In this document: positions 52,817-62,056 of the stretch, piece after piece
How the letters are laid out: every line of letters starts with the position of its first letter
Position numbering within the stretch: position 1 is the first letter of the stretch
Source of the DNA: Bin80 sp965203305
Lineage (GTDB): Bacteria > Bacteroidota > Rhodothermia > Rhodothermales > Bin80
Assembly: GCA_965203305.1 (NCBI GenBank)
Contig: OZ241874.1
Span: 434,001-498,000 of the forward strand
DNA length: 64,000 nt
Reading direction: 5' to 3'
Notes under the pieces: generated by a model
Seen by the model: the letters and a program-made list of their open reading frames with translations, nothing else
Told to the model about the DNA's origin: nothing
Database searches by the model: none
Translations under genes and position numbers: made by a program

Positions 52817-53391
52817 GCGACCTCTGATTGTGTGCTTTTCGGGGACTCGTCTATCTCCAGCACGGTTAGAGAATGATTGGTATACACACAGATATCTGCA
52901 GCTACATGAAGTGCATCGGTCACGATTTCTTTGGCACTCAGGTGAGCGGCATGCTGGATCATGGCACGAGCTGCGGCCAGGGCAAATGATCCGCCGCTCC
53001 CGATGGATACAATATCATCGTCCGGTTCAATAATATCGCCGCTCCCGCTCAGCAGCAGCAATCGTTCAACGGTAGCAACCACCAGCAGTGCCTCAAGCCT
53101 GCGCAAGTACCGGTCTGTACGCCAGTCCTTGGCAAGCTCCACAGAGGCACGCGTGAGGTTGCCTCCGTACTGCTTGAGCTTGTCCTCAAAGCGTTCAAAG
53201 AGTGTGAACGCATCTGCCGTTGACCCGGCAAATCCTGCCAGGACCTTTCCTTCGTACAAGCATCGAACTTTCTGGGCCTTGTGTTTCATTACGGTATTTC
53301 CCAAGGTTGCCTGTCCGTCGGATCCGAGGGCAACTTTTTCGTGGCGGCGTACGCCGATGACCGTTGTACTGTGCAATGTAGGTTCTTGCAT
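52813..53391 (-). CDS. hslV: ATP-dependent protease peptidase subunit HslV
   Basis: 192 residues. The short propeptide MQEPTLHS precedes TTVIGVRRHEKVALGSDGQA, whose first threonine is the catalytic nucleophile after processing. KAQKVRCLYEGKVLAGFAGS, ADAFTLFERFEDKL and IGSGGSFALAAARAM are family hallmarks. It forms the dodecameric core of HslUV in the cytoplasm. Confidence 0.97.
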   Translation of the reverse strand: MQEPTLHSTTVIGVRRHEKVALGSDGQATLGNTVMKHKAQKVRCLYEGKVLAGFAGSTADAFTLFERFEDKLKQYGGNLTRASVELAKDWRTDRYLRRLEALLVVATVERLLLLSGSGDIIEPDDDIVSIGSGGSFALAAARAMIQHAAHLSAKEIVTDALHVAADICVYTNHSLTVLEIDESPKSTQSEVA

Positions 53392-53472
53392 GTATGACTA
53401 AAGCGTAGTGGTACTGTTGTGGGTTATGGATTGTGCCAAGCTCATAAGTACATGTTCGGTCCGTGAATCCTG

Positions 53473-53482
53473 CCCCCCCCCC
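53473..53482. repeat. C10 tract in the upstream region of hslV
   Basis: Ten Cs (G10 on the coding strand) 82 bases upstream of the hslV ATG, between dacB and hslV. A tract this long in a promoter region can vary in length. Confidence 0.7.
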
Positions 53483-53567
53483 AATTTTTGGAAATCCTGA
53501 CATTTAATATTAATCGTACAATAGCTCTAGAAAAAACTCCGGCAGGATCATGTTACGCACAGCGTAC

Positions 53568-55043
53568 CTACTCGTTCCCCCTGCTCCAGATTTGGATCAA
53601 TTCGTGTACAAATAATTCCTGAATTGTGCGAATCGTTGCAATTTTTCCATGAAAATGATTGGAAAAGAGTACAAACGCCAGCAGAGATCCATCGTCTCCC
53701 GTGACATACCCTGCCAGGGAGCTTACATTCCCGAGGGTGCCTGTCTTTGCCAGAACTCTTCCGTTTCCGGGAGAGTTTCCGACAAACCAGTACTCAAGTG
53801 TGCCATCCTGCCCGCCAACTGCCAGCGAGGAGAGAAAAGATTCCCGAACCTCAGGATCGGGGTGTGCGGCCATGTAGCGAAGCAGCTGGATCGTCGCGGC
53901 AGGGCTGACCAGGTTCTTGCGGGAAAGACCGGATCCGTCCATCAACTGGATCTGTTCTGGATCCATCTGTGCCTTCTCCCAGGTTCTCATGGACGCGGCA
54001 ACTCCCATCGCGGCAGAGCCAGGAGCAGAATCTTCATTCAGGCTTGGATGCTCTCTTCCCAGTGTTTTCAGCAGATGCTCCGCATAGAGGTTCTGACTCT
54101 CTTTGTTGACGATCTTTACCAGTTCGGACATGGGAGCGGAACTGTGGCTCGCAAGCACGCGGGCATCTGCGTATTCGAGTTCTGCCGGCAGATCATCAAC
54201 ATCCAGAAGCTGGCCGTGAACCCGGATATTGCGGGAAGCCAGAACCGAGTTCAGTCCATGCAGGAAATAAAGTGTCGGATTATGGATCGCAATTTCTTCC
54301 GGGTCAGAGCGGCCAACAGGAACTTGACTGGATACGGTAATCCGGTTTGATTCGGGGATGCGGACATGCCCTTCTGCAAGGTCCTGTCCCTGCGGGCGGG
54401 TGATGGACTGATTCTCAATGGTCAGATAGCTGCTCAGCTCCGGTGCAACGGTCAGCCTGCCCCGTTTTCCCGGCTGTGTTGGGTATACCACCAGATCTGC
54501 AATCGCATGATGGAAGGTAAGTCCGCTAATCTGTGCAGCATACCCGTAGATCAGATCTTCCCAGCTCCAGTCCGCTCCCAGTGCGACATCATCAAATACA
54601 TTGTCGTCGCCAATGATATCTCCGTGGATTTCATGGATGCCGAGTGCCTGCAGGGAATCTGCAAACAGGTGAAACAGGTCCAGGTGTTCCGGGCCAGGTT
54701 TTCCCGTGGAAGGATCTCCCGCCCCCCGTACAATGAGATTCCCGTTCAGTACATGTTCAGTCTGGGTTCCCTCTGCATAGAGTCTGGTCACATACCGGTA
54801 GTCTGGGCCCAGCTGGTCCAGTACGGCCGAAGTTGTATACAGCTTGGTGACAGAGGCAGGCATGAAGAGTCGCTCTGTATTGCGCATGAACAGCGTGTCT
54901 CCAGAAGAAATATCTGCTGCCATTGCCCCCCACCATGTGTGAGGACGGACATCCAGAATTGCATCCAGGGCACTCTGTGCCTTGCACAAGTTGCTGGAAA
55001 GCAACAGACACAGAATCAGGAAACTGCGAGAGCATACAGGCAT
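53568..55043 (-). CDS. dacB: D-alanyl-D-alanine carboxypeptidase/endopeptidase (PBP4 family, S13)
   Basis: 491 residues with signal peptide (SFLILCLLLSSNLCKAQS). SxxK in LFMPASVTKLYTTSA, SxN in VNKESQNLYAEHLLKTLG, KTG in RVLAKTGTLGNVSSLAGYV. Length and motif spacing fit the DacB/PBP4 type. It trims peptidoglycan cross-links in the periplasm. It starts seven bases after mreC, consistent with a shape and wall operon. Confidence 0.93.
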   Translation of the reverse strand: MPVCSRSFLILCLLLSSNLCKAQSALDAILDVRPHTWWGAMAADISSGDTLFMRNTERLFMPASVTKLYTTSAVLDQLGPDYRYVTRLYAEGTQTEHVLNGNLIVRGAGDPSTGKPGPEHLDLFHLFADSLQALGIHEIHGDIIGDDNVFDDVALGADWSWEDLIYGYAAQISGLTFHHAIADLVVYPTQPGKRGRLTVAPELSSYLTIENQSITRPQGQDLAEGHVRIPESNRITVSSQVPVGRSDPEEIAIHNPTLYFLHGLNSVLASRNIRVHGQLLDVDDLPAELEYADARVLASHSSAPMSELVKIVNKESQNLYAEHLLKTLGREHPSLNEDSAPGSAAMGVAASMRTWEKAQMDPEQIQLMDGSGLSRKNLVSPAATIQLLRYMAAHPDPEVRESFLSSLAVGGQDGTLEYWFVGNSPGNGRVLAKTGTLGNVSSLAGYVTGDDGSLLAFVLFSNHFHGKIATIRTIQELFVHELIQIWSRGNE

Positions 55044-55049
55044 GGATTG

Positions 55050-55871
55050 TCAGAGATCCAGAGGGAATTCAGTTTCGGGTTTCACATCGGAACGGCCCAG
55101 AACAACGAAGGCAAAGTGTGTCGTATGCAGCGGGGCAGCTGGCGTGATCTTGATCGTCCAGAAATTGCTCCCTGGCATCGTTTGGCGGCTTGCGATGGTG
55201 CCGACAGGGATGTTTGGCGGAAAAACCCTGCTGGCCTCATGCGTGATCACACGCTGTCCGATCTGGACATTCTCTGTTTTTACCACATTGTCAAATGCCA
55301 GCAAATCCGGGGTGCCGTCCCGCCCGGAGACGATGCCGATGGCCCCAAGAGTGTCAATCATGGCGGGCACATGAAACTGGGAATGCAGGTAGGGCAGCAC
55401 ATGACTGTAGTTGCGGCTGACCTGGACTACTCGTCCTACAATTCCCAGATGACTGATCACGGCCATGTCTGTATCTACGCCCTGATCGTGGCCAATATCA
55501 AGTGTCAGGAAATTGGTTGCTCCGAAGGGCTCCCGGGCAATGATGCGGGCAGCAGCGGTTTCCAGTTTCTGATTCTGCTGCCATCCGAGTGCCTGGCGCA
55601 ATTCTTCGTTTTCCTGCCCCGCGGTTCGCAAGCGGGCCAGTTCGCTGGTCAACTGCAGGTTTGCGTTTCGCAATTCCTCATTTTCGCGTACAGAAAGGAT
55701 GACTTGGGTGGCCCAGCTCATCCGGTATTCCACAGCTCCTACAAATTTCAGGGTCTGTGCACGGACATTCCACATGAGGTCGTGGTTCGCATTCGCCATC
55801 ACGAGAATAGAGACCGCAAGCAGACCCAGCAGGAGAATGACTTGGCGCAGGCGATAGAAGACCTCAATCAT
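55050..55871 (-). CDS. mreC: Rod-shape determining protein MreC
   Basis: 273 residues. One N-terminal membrane segment (VILLLGLLAVSILVMANAN), a coiled coil (VRENEELRNANLQLTSELAR, GQENEELRQAL), then the beta-barrel domain (AARIIAREPFGATNFLTLDI, GIVGRVVQVSRNYSHVLPYL). It links MreB filaments to periplasmic wall synthesis. It lies 59 bases after mreB. Confidence 0.93.
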   Translation of the reverse strand: MIEVFYRLRQVILLLGLLAVSILVMANANHDLMWNVRAQTLKFVGAVEYRMSWATQVILSVRENEELRNANLQLTSELARLRTAGQENEELRQALGWQQNQKLETAAARIIAREPFGATNFLTLDIGHDQGVDTDMAVISHLGIVGRVVQVSRNYSHVLPYLHSQFHVPAMIDTLGAIGIVSGRDGTPDLLAFDNVVKTENVQIGQRVITHEASRVFPPNIPVGTIASRQTMPGSNFWTIKITPAAPLHTTHFAFVVLGRSDVKPETEFPLDL

Positions 55872-55930
55872 TCTGTTATGCGATTCGGGTCATGTTCCGG
55901 GGGTAGTGCCCGGCGATTGGCGGTGTCCGG

Positions 55931-56941
55931 TTACAGGAGGATATCGGAATAGGCAGAAACATCTTCCAGAATTTTGCCGGTTCCGCGCACAACTGCAGTC
56001 AGCGGATCATCTGCAATAAAGACAGGAACATCAATCCGGTTGCGGATGACCGTGTCTATTCCGTGCAGGAGTGCCCCTCCCCCTGTGAGCATGATTCCCC
56101 GTTCAAGGATGTCCGAACCCAGTTCGGGAGGAGTTCTTTCAAGACAGGTGCTTACTGCCGATGAGATATCCCCGATGACCTTGGAGATCGCACTGCGCAC
56201 ATCCTCGGAGGTAATTTCAAGTACCCGGGGCATTCCGCTACCGGAGTCCTGGCCCCGGATGGACAGGACCATTTCCTGGTCCATCTGTGCTGCACTCCCA
56301 ATTGTTTGCTTTATGCGTTCTGCTGTGCGCTGTCCAATCACAAAATTGTGAAAGCGCTTGAAATGGGACATGATCTCTTCATCAATCTTGTTCCCGGCAA
56401 CTCGCAACGACTGATCTACAACGATGCCATTGAGTGCGATCACTGCGATCTCGGAGGTTCCCCCTCCGATATCCACAACCATGTTTCCGATTGGTTCGCT
56501 TACATTCAGGTCAATGCCAACCGCTGCTGCCATGGGCTCCGAGACCAGATAGACTTTTCGTGCACCTGCATGCTGTGCACTGTCGCGGACGGCCCTCTTC
56601 TCCACTTCCGTGATTCCGCTTGGAATACAGATCACCATCTGGCGAATGGTCTTGTGCCATCCGGTCTGTACTTTTCGGATGAGTCCGCGAATGAGATGCT
56701 CTGCCGATTCGAAGTCGGCAATGACCCCGTCCTTCAGGGGACGCACAGTTTTAATATTTTCATGCGTCTTCTCATGCATGGTCAGTGCCTTATCCCCAAT
56801 CTCAAGCATCCGGTCCGTTCTGCGATCAATCGCGACGATACTGGCCTCGTTGATGATGACTCCTTTGCCTTTGACATAGACGAGGGTATTGGCCGTCCCC
56901 AGGTCCACAGCGACATCAACATGAAAATGATTGAACCACAT
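55931..56941 (-). CDS. mreB: Rod-shape determining protein MreB
   Basis: 336 residues of actin-like fold: VAVDLGTANTLVYVKGKGVI, ICIPSGITEVEKRAVRDSA, MVVDIGGGTSEIAVIALNGI, PELGSDILERGIMLTGGGAL. Filaments beneath the inner membrane guide cell-wall elongation. First gene of mreB-mreC-dacB. Confidence 0.96.
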   Translation of the reverse strand: MWFNHFHVDVAVDLGTANTLVYVKGKGVIINEASIVAIDRRTDRMLEIGDKALTMHEKTHENIKTVRPLKDGVIADFESAEHLIRGLIRKVQTGWHKTIRQMVICIPSGITEVEKRAVRDSAQHAGARKVYLVSEPMAAAVGIDLNVSEPIGNMVVDIGGGTSEIAVIALNGIVVDQSLRVAGNKIDEEIMSHFKRFHNFVIGQRTAERIKQTIGSAAQMDQEMVLSIRGQDSGSGMPRVLEITSEDVRSAISKVIGDISSAVSTCLERTPPELGSDILERGIMLTGGGALLHGIDTVIRNRIDVPVFIADDPLTAVVRGTGKILEDVSAYSDILL

Positions 56942-56982
56942 CAGTCAGTTTTACAGATATGCCCAAGATACGACATCAAGGC

Positions 56983-58551
56983 TTAGTGTCGGAAGTGTCT
57001 TTTGCCGGTAAATACCATTGCCATCCCGCGTTCGTTCGCAGCATCAATGACTTCCTGATCCCGTACGGATCCACCCGGCTGTACGGCTGCGACGGCACCG
57101 CTCTCTGCTGCCGCAATCAGCCCGTCTGGAAACGGAAAAAACGCATCGGATGCGACCACACAACCCGCAAAATCCAGTCCCGATTTTGCCCCTTTGGATA
57201 CGGCAATTTCCGAAGCGTCCACCCGGCTCATCTGCCCGGCACCGATTCCCAGTGTCTGCAGGTCTTTTGCATATACGATGGCATTGCTCTTGACATGTTT
57301 GGCCACGCGCCAGGCAAAGAGAAGGTCACTGATTTCTGCTTTGGTCGGCATGCGATCCGTGACAGGGTCCAGGGGGTCCTCTTCAGCCAGTGAATCCGCA
57401 GTCTGACAGAGCATTCCGCCCAGTGCATTCCGGAAATTATGTGTACTGGCGATGCCGGGCTCGAACAGAATCAGTCTCCGGTTTTTCTTTTTCTTGAGCA
57501 GGTCCAGTGCATTCGCATCAAAGCAAGGGGCAATGACCAGTTCCAGAAAGATGGAGTCCATCTCGTTTGCAAGTTCAAATGTACACTCCTGATTCATCAC
57601 CACAATTCCTCCAAAGGGAGATTGTGCATCCGTTGCAAGGGCCTTCTGCCAAGCCCTGACAAGGGTATCCGCACTGGCTACACCACAGGGATTTGTATGC
57701 TTAAGGATCGCAATAGTTGGATCTTCCTCCAAAAATTCGTCAATGAGAGCAAGCGCAGCATCCAGGTCCATCAGGTTGTTGTATGAAAGATCTTTTCCAT
57801 GAATTTTTGTATAGAACGATTCGGAGTTTCCATAGAAAGCTGCGTACTGGTGCGGATTTTCTCCATAGCGGAGAATTTCTGTGGAGGGCAGGTACAGATG
57901 AAAATGTTCTGCCAGAGGTTCATCTGTGTGTTCACTGAAGTATCTGGAGATGCTGTAGTCATAGGTTGCCGTTTCCCTGAACGCGATTTGGGCGAGCCGC
58001 CGCCTGAATACAAGGGGAATGTGTCCGTTGGTATCCTCCAGATACTCTAGAACCACCTCATACTCATCTGGGGAGGGGACCACAGCGACATAGGCAAAGT
58101 TTTTTGCTGCTGCCCGGATCATGGCGGGACCTCCGATGTCAATATTCTCGGCAGCAATGGCATCGGTCACATCTGGATTCTTTATGGCCTCACGGAACGG
58201 GTACAGATTGACAACCACAAGATCAAACGGCTCTATTCCGTGTGTAGAGAGGTCTTTCATGTCGGATTCGGCATCCCGTCTGGCAAGAATACCGCCATGG
58301 ACTGCTGGATGCAGTGTTTTTACACGTCCCCCGAGCATCTCGGGGGCTTGCGTAATATCTGCCACATCTGTCACTTCCAGCCCGGCTGCTCGCAGGTGCG
58401 CAGCTGTTCCGCCAGACGATATCAGCTGGATGCCATACTCCTGGAGTCCTTTGGCAAACGGGACAAGACCCTCCTTGTCAAACACCGACAGCAGGGCGCG
58501 GCGTGGTCGCACAAGATCCGGTGCGGGAATATTCAGAGGTTCAATGGTCAT
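56983..58551 (-). CDS. purH: Bifunctional AICAR formyltransferase/IMP cyclohydrolase
   Basis: 522 residues from ATG 58551. The N-terminal IMP cyclohydrolase domain has RRALLSVFDKEGLVPFAKGL, GGRVKTLHPAVHGGILARRD and VVNLYPFREAI. The transformylase domain has RYGENPHQYAAFYG, IAILKHTNPCGVASAD, QSPFGGIVVMNQECT and the C-terminal FPFPDGLIAAAESG. It carries out the last two steps of IMP synthesis. It overlaps purN by 11 bases. Confidence 0.96.
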   Translation of the reverse strand: MTIEPLNIPAPDLVRPRRALLSVFDKEGLVPFAKGLQEYGIQLISSGGTAAHLRAAGLEVTDVADITQAPEMLGGRVKTLHPAVHGGILARRDAESDMKDLSTHGIEPFDLVVVNLYPFREAIKNPDVTDAIAAENIDIGGPAMIRAAAKNFAYVAVVPSPDEYEVVLEYLEDTNGHIPLVFRRRLAQIAFRETATYDYSISRYFSEHTDEPLAEHFHLYLPSTEILRYGENPHQYAAFYGNSESFYTKIHGKDLSYNNLMDLDAALALIDEFLEEDPTIAILKHTNPCGVASADTLVRAWQKALATDAQSPFGGIVVMNQECTFELANEMDSIFLELVIAPCFDANALDLLKKKKNRRLILFEPGIASTHNFRNALGGMLCQTADSLAEEDPLDPVTDRMPTKAEISDLLFAWRVAKHVKSNAIVYAKDLQTLGIGAGQMSRVDASEIAVSKGAKSGLDFAGCVVASDAFFPFPDGLIAAAESGAVAAVQPGGSVRDQEVIDAANERGMAMVFTGKRHFRH

Positions 58552-59167
58552 GGATATTTTGGTGAATTGTGATGTGCCGTCCTTCCCTTCGCACAAGCCC
58601 CCGGGCGATCAGATCAACGGCTTTCGGGAATAGCCGGTGCTCCACTTTCAGGATACGCGCAGCCAGAGATTCTGGCGTGTCGTCTGCAAGGACCGGAACC
58701 GATTCCTGGAGCAGGATCGGACCGGTATCATAGTCTTTGTCTACGAAGTGCACGGTTGCGCCGCTGATGCTTTCCAGTGCCTGGAGAACAGCCTCATGTA
58801 CACGCTTCCCATAGAGCCCTTTTCCTCCGAAGCGCGGCAAAAGAGAGGGATGAATATTGAGGATCGGGCCCGGAAACCGCCGGATCATTTGGGCGGGAAT
58901 TTTTGCCAGGTATCCGGCCAGCGCAATCATGTCAATCTTTTCTTTTTGCAAGAGGTCTGTCACTGCTTCAACGTACAGTCGCTCATCCTGAAAGCTGCCC
59001 GGGGATAGAACCTGTGCAGGAATCCCCAGTCGTTTCGCCCTCTGGAGTGCGCCGGCATCCTTGCGGTTACTGACCAGAAGGGATACCCTGTACGAGCAGG
59101 CATGCTCTGCAAGTGCCTGAAAATTCGACCCCCCTCCAGAGGCAAATACAGCAACCCGGAAACTCAT
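58541..59167 (-). CDS. purN: Phosphoribosylglycinamide formyltransferase
   Basis: 208 residues from ATG 59167, which begins the conserved RVAVFASGGGSNFQAL. Catalytic residues lie in ILNIHPSLLPRFGGKG (Asn, His) and HFVDKDYDTGPILLQ (Asp). It transfers a formyl group from 10-formyl-tetrahydrofolate to GAR. It is coupled to purH. Confidence 0.95.
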   Translation of the reverse strand: MSFRVAVFASGGGSNFQALAEHACSYRVSLLVSNRKDAGALQRAKRLGIPAQVLSPGSFQDERLYVEAVTDLLQKEKIDMIALAGYLAKIPAQMIRRFPGPILNIHPSLLPRFGGKGLYGKRVHEAVLQALESISGATVHFVDKDYDTGPILLQESVPVLADDTPESLAARILKVEHRLFPKAVDLIARGLVRREGRHITIHQNIHDH

Positions 59168-59231
59168 GGCAAATCCGGACGGACTGGAGAGGTGGAATAT
59201 ACGGGGATGGTCATATCCAGAGAGAGATTGA

Positions 59232-60131
59232 TCATTTGGTGATGGGTTCCAGGATGTCAAGGCATCCCCCGCCGAGATCTGCCGTGAGCGTGGCAAGTAC
59301 ACCAACCGGGAGCACACAGCGAGGCAGCTTGTGCCCGTAATCCAGCCCGGAGACAACCGGCCAGTCATACTCCTTCACGCAATCAAGAATGGTCTTATGG
59401 ATAGCACTGCCAGACACGGATCCACTCTCTGTAAACATGCCTAGGATTAAACCGCCAAGTCCCCGAAGGATTCCCGCATTTTTCAATTGTGTAAAGAGAG
59501 CGTCAATTCGGTAGGGAGGCTCGTTGACATCTTCCACGAACAGAAGGTTCCCCGTCAGATCCGGCAGATGCCCGGAGCCAATCATTCGCACAATCGTGGA
59601 CAGGTTTCCTCCCAGAAGGGTACCGCTGCATTTCCCTTCCCGCTCTGTATGCAATCTCTCAATCGGACGAGGGATCTGTCCCTGCAACAGTTGCTGGAGT
59701 TCTGTTTTCATAGTTGCCGTGATCTCACTCCATTCCATGACAACAGGACCAGATATGGACATCCACCCTGCATGCAGATGGAGAGAGAGCTGCAGTGCTG
59801 TGATATCGCTGTATCCGATCAGAACTCCAGGCCTGTTCTGTGCGACAGCATAGTCAACTCGGTTCAGGATGCGCAAACACCCGTATCCTCCACGTACGGC
59901 AATGAGGTGTCTTGCATGCACGAGGGCCTGATGAAACTGCGCAGCCCGCTCTGAGTCAGAGCCGCTCAGGTACTCTTGCTTGGACAGCTGGCCGGGATCC
60001 CACTGAATCGGGTAGCCGTCTGCTTCCAGTGCATGCAGTTCGCATTGCAGCATTTCCGGGGTGCGTGGGGCACTTGCGGGTGCCACCACACCGAGTGGCT
60101 GTCCGGGTTTCCATGTTGGCGGATAGTCCAT
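59232..60131 (-). CDS. LD-carboxypeptidase (S66 family)
   Basis: 299 residues from ATG 60131 (MDYPPTWKPGQPLGVVAPAS); ATG 60158 is an alternative. The serine nucleophile is in LIGYSDITALQL, the glutamate in NLLFVEDVNEPPYRID and the histidine in SGLDYGHKLPRCVLPVGV. These enzymes remove the terminal D-alanine from tetrapeptides during peptidoglycan recycling (cytoplasmic LdcA) or related peptides. It is divergent from the WbqC-like gene. Confidence 0.9.
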   Translation of the reverse strand: MDYPPTWKPGQPLGVVAPASAPRTPEMLQCELHALEADGYPIQWDPGQLSKQEYLSGSDSERAAQFHQALVHARHLIAVRGGYGCLRILNRVDYAVAQNRPGVLIGYSDITALQLSLHLHAGWMSISGPVVMEWSEITATMKTELQQLLQGQIPRPIERLHTEREGKCSGTLLGGNLSTIVRMIGSGHLPDLTGNLLFVEDVNEPPYRIDALFTQLKNAGILRGLGGLILGMFTESGSVSGSAIHKTILDCVKEYDWPVVSGLDYGHKLPRCVLPVGVLATLTADLGGGCLDILEPITK

Positions 60132-60197
60132 AACTTGTGCGGACAGGGAGAGTGACATTCCAGTAAACGAATCACGGGAAGCAATGGTTGAATCTGC

Positions 60198-60878
60198 ATG
60201 AAGCAGAATATCGTGATACGTCCTCCCGAATACTGGCCGGGGCTGGCATCCGCTGCGCTGATGCATGCCGCGGATATTGTTGTCCTGGCGGACACCTTCC
60301 AGTATAGCCGCCAGTCCCTGCAGAATCGCATGCGTATTCGCAATCCCGATGGATGGCAGTGGGTGTCTGTTCCGCTGAAGGCGGGGCAGCACGGCCGGCC
60401 GCAGTCCCGAACCCGCATCCGTCCGGTGCCAGGCTGGCGGAAGCGTCACTGGAAAGCCATTCTGTTCAATTACAGTCAGTCACCGTATTTTGATCATTAC
60501 AGGGATCTGGTCCGTGCTTTGTACCGGCGAGACTGGACCTGTCTTGGCGAGTTGAATGCAGTAACCTGCCGGCTGGTCTGTGAGTGGCTGGGGGGACCAG
60601 CAAAGTTGATGATTGCTACCGAACTTGAGGATGCTCCGTCCAGCATGAAGGCGATCCTGAAACATTACCCCGGCACCGAGTTGCTGGCGCCGGCAGGAAT
60701 CCCTGAACCATATTCGGGACAGCGGCTGTACTTTGCGCCGCCGGAGTACCGGCAGACATTTGCAGGGTTTGTCTCTGGGATGACAGCTCTGGATCTAATT
60801 TTTAATTACGGCCCCGAGAGTGCGGGGCTCCTTCGTACAGGCACGCGTATCTTGCCTGCAAGCCAAAACATGACATAA
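60198..60878 (+). CDS. WbqC-like family protein
   Basis: 226 residues. NIVIRPPEYWPGLASAALMH, VVLADTFQYSRQSLQNRMRI, PDGWQWVSVPLKAG, WKAILFNYSQSPYFDHYRDL and LCEWLGG-type segments match the WbqC family, found in glycan biosynthesis regions and of unproven activity. It ends five bases before the MscS gene. Confidence 0.82.
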   Translation: MKQNIVIRPPEYWPGLASAALMHAADIVVLADTFQYSRQSLQNRMRIRNPDGWQWVSVPLKAGQHGRPQSRTRIRPVPGWRKRHWKAILFNYSQSPYFDHYRDLVRALYRRDWTCLGELNAVTCRLVCEWLGGPAKLMIATELEDAPSSMKAILKHYPGTELLAPAGIPEPYSGQRLYFAPPEYRQTFAGFVSGMTALDLIFNYGPESAGLLRTGTRILPASQNMT

Positions 60879-60882
60879 GCAA

Positions 60883-62004
60883 ATGGACTTTTCTTTCTTT
60901 GCCGAAGAGGTACTTTGGGGAGTTGCCGTCGGGCAGCTGGTGATTGCCGTCGGGCTGATTTTACTGGGATTTCTGGCTCAGGTTATTGTTCGCCGGGTAC
61001 TCCGCCGCATCGTGAGTCGCCTCGGCAGGCACAGGGATGCGAATTTGGTAGATGATGTCAACAGGCTTCTCACCAGACCGCTCAGTTTTCTGATCAATGT
61101 TGCTCTCTGGAACGGGGCTATCGGAGTTCTGGGGCTTCCAGAGGAGCCCCTGGACATCAATCTCTGGGTAACCCGGGGCGGGATGACTGCCCTGATCGTT
61201 GTGATTGGCTATTGTGCCTTCCATGTGATTGACGTGTTTGCGGGAGTTGCGGCCCGTGCAGCGGAAAAGACAGAGACACGGCTGGATGATCAACTGGTGA
61301 GCCCGGTCAGCAACACGGTGAAGCTCCTGCTCACCCTAGTGGTGATTGCGGCCATCATGGATCAGTTTGACTACTCGGCAACTGGTCTGATCGCAAGTCT
61401 GAGCATAGGAGGGCTGGCAGTTGCTTTCGCTGCGAAAGATACGCTCGCGAACATATTCGGGTCAATTCTCATCTTTAGCGAGCGTCCCTTTCAGATTGGA
61501 GATGTTGTAGAGGTGAAGGGGGTTTCGGGGGTTGTTGAGGAGGTGGGCATTCGCAGTACACGGATCCGCCAGTTTGACCAGACGCTCTCCATTCTGCCGA
61601 ACCAGACATTTACGACTTCCGAGATATGCAACCTTTCGAGGCGAAATTCTCGCCGGATCCGTTTTGAGGTTACACTGACCCACGAGGCGACCGTGGCCCA
61701 GCTGGAAGAGTTTCTGACCTCCATTCAGAGTTCGCTGGAGCAGCGAACGGATATTCATCCAGACCAGAGTCTGGTGCGTCTTACGAAACTGGACACCAGC
61801 GGTCTGGGAGTGCTGGTCCAGGCCTTCACAGTCACATCGGACTTTGCTGCCTTTATGCAGACGCAGGAAGATATTCTGATGAGTGTTCGGAAACTGGCGG
61901 AGGAGCAGGCGTTGCCAATCATGCCGGCGAAGGAAGTTCGCCTGTCTGGCCAGATTGGAAACAGTGAATCCGGGGAAAATTCTGACAGAGAATTTCAGCA
62001 GTAA
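60883..62004 (+). CDS. Small-conductance mechanosensitive channel (MscS family)
   Basis: 373 residues. Three to four N-terminal membrane segments, then the pore-lining helix LIASLSIGGLAVAFAAKDTL followed by ANIFGSILIFSERPFQIGDV, and the beta domain VVEEVGIRSTRIRQFDQTLS, ILPNQTFTT. It releases solutes at the inner membrane upon hypo-osmotic stress. An A10 run follows at 62033-62042. Confidence 0.93.
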   Translation: MDFSFFAEEVLWGVAVGQLVIAVGLILLGFLAQVIVRRVLRRIVSRLGRHRDANLVDDVNRLLTRPLSFLINVALWNGAIGVLGLPEEPLDINLWVTRGGMTALIVVIGYCAFHVIDVFAGVAARAAEKTETRLDDQLVSPVSNTVKLLLTLVVIAAIMDQFDYSATGLIASLSIGGLAVAFAAKDTLANIFGSILIFSERPFQIGDVVEVKGVSGVVEEVGIRSTRIRQFDQTLSILPNQTFTTSEICNLSRRNSRRIRFEVTLTHEATVAQLEEFLTSIQSSLEQRTDIHPDQSLVRLTKLDTSGLGVLVQAFTVTSDFAAFMQTQEDILMSVRKLAEEQALPIMPAKEVRLSGQIGNSESGENSDREFQQ

Positions 62005-62056
62005 GGAGGGTTTGCTGCGCCTTTTCCTGTCTAAAAAAAAAACAGAATAGTCAATC

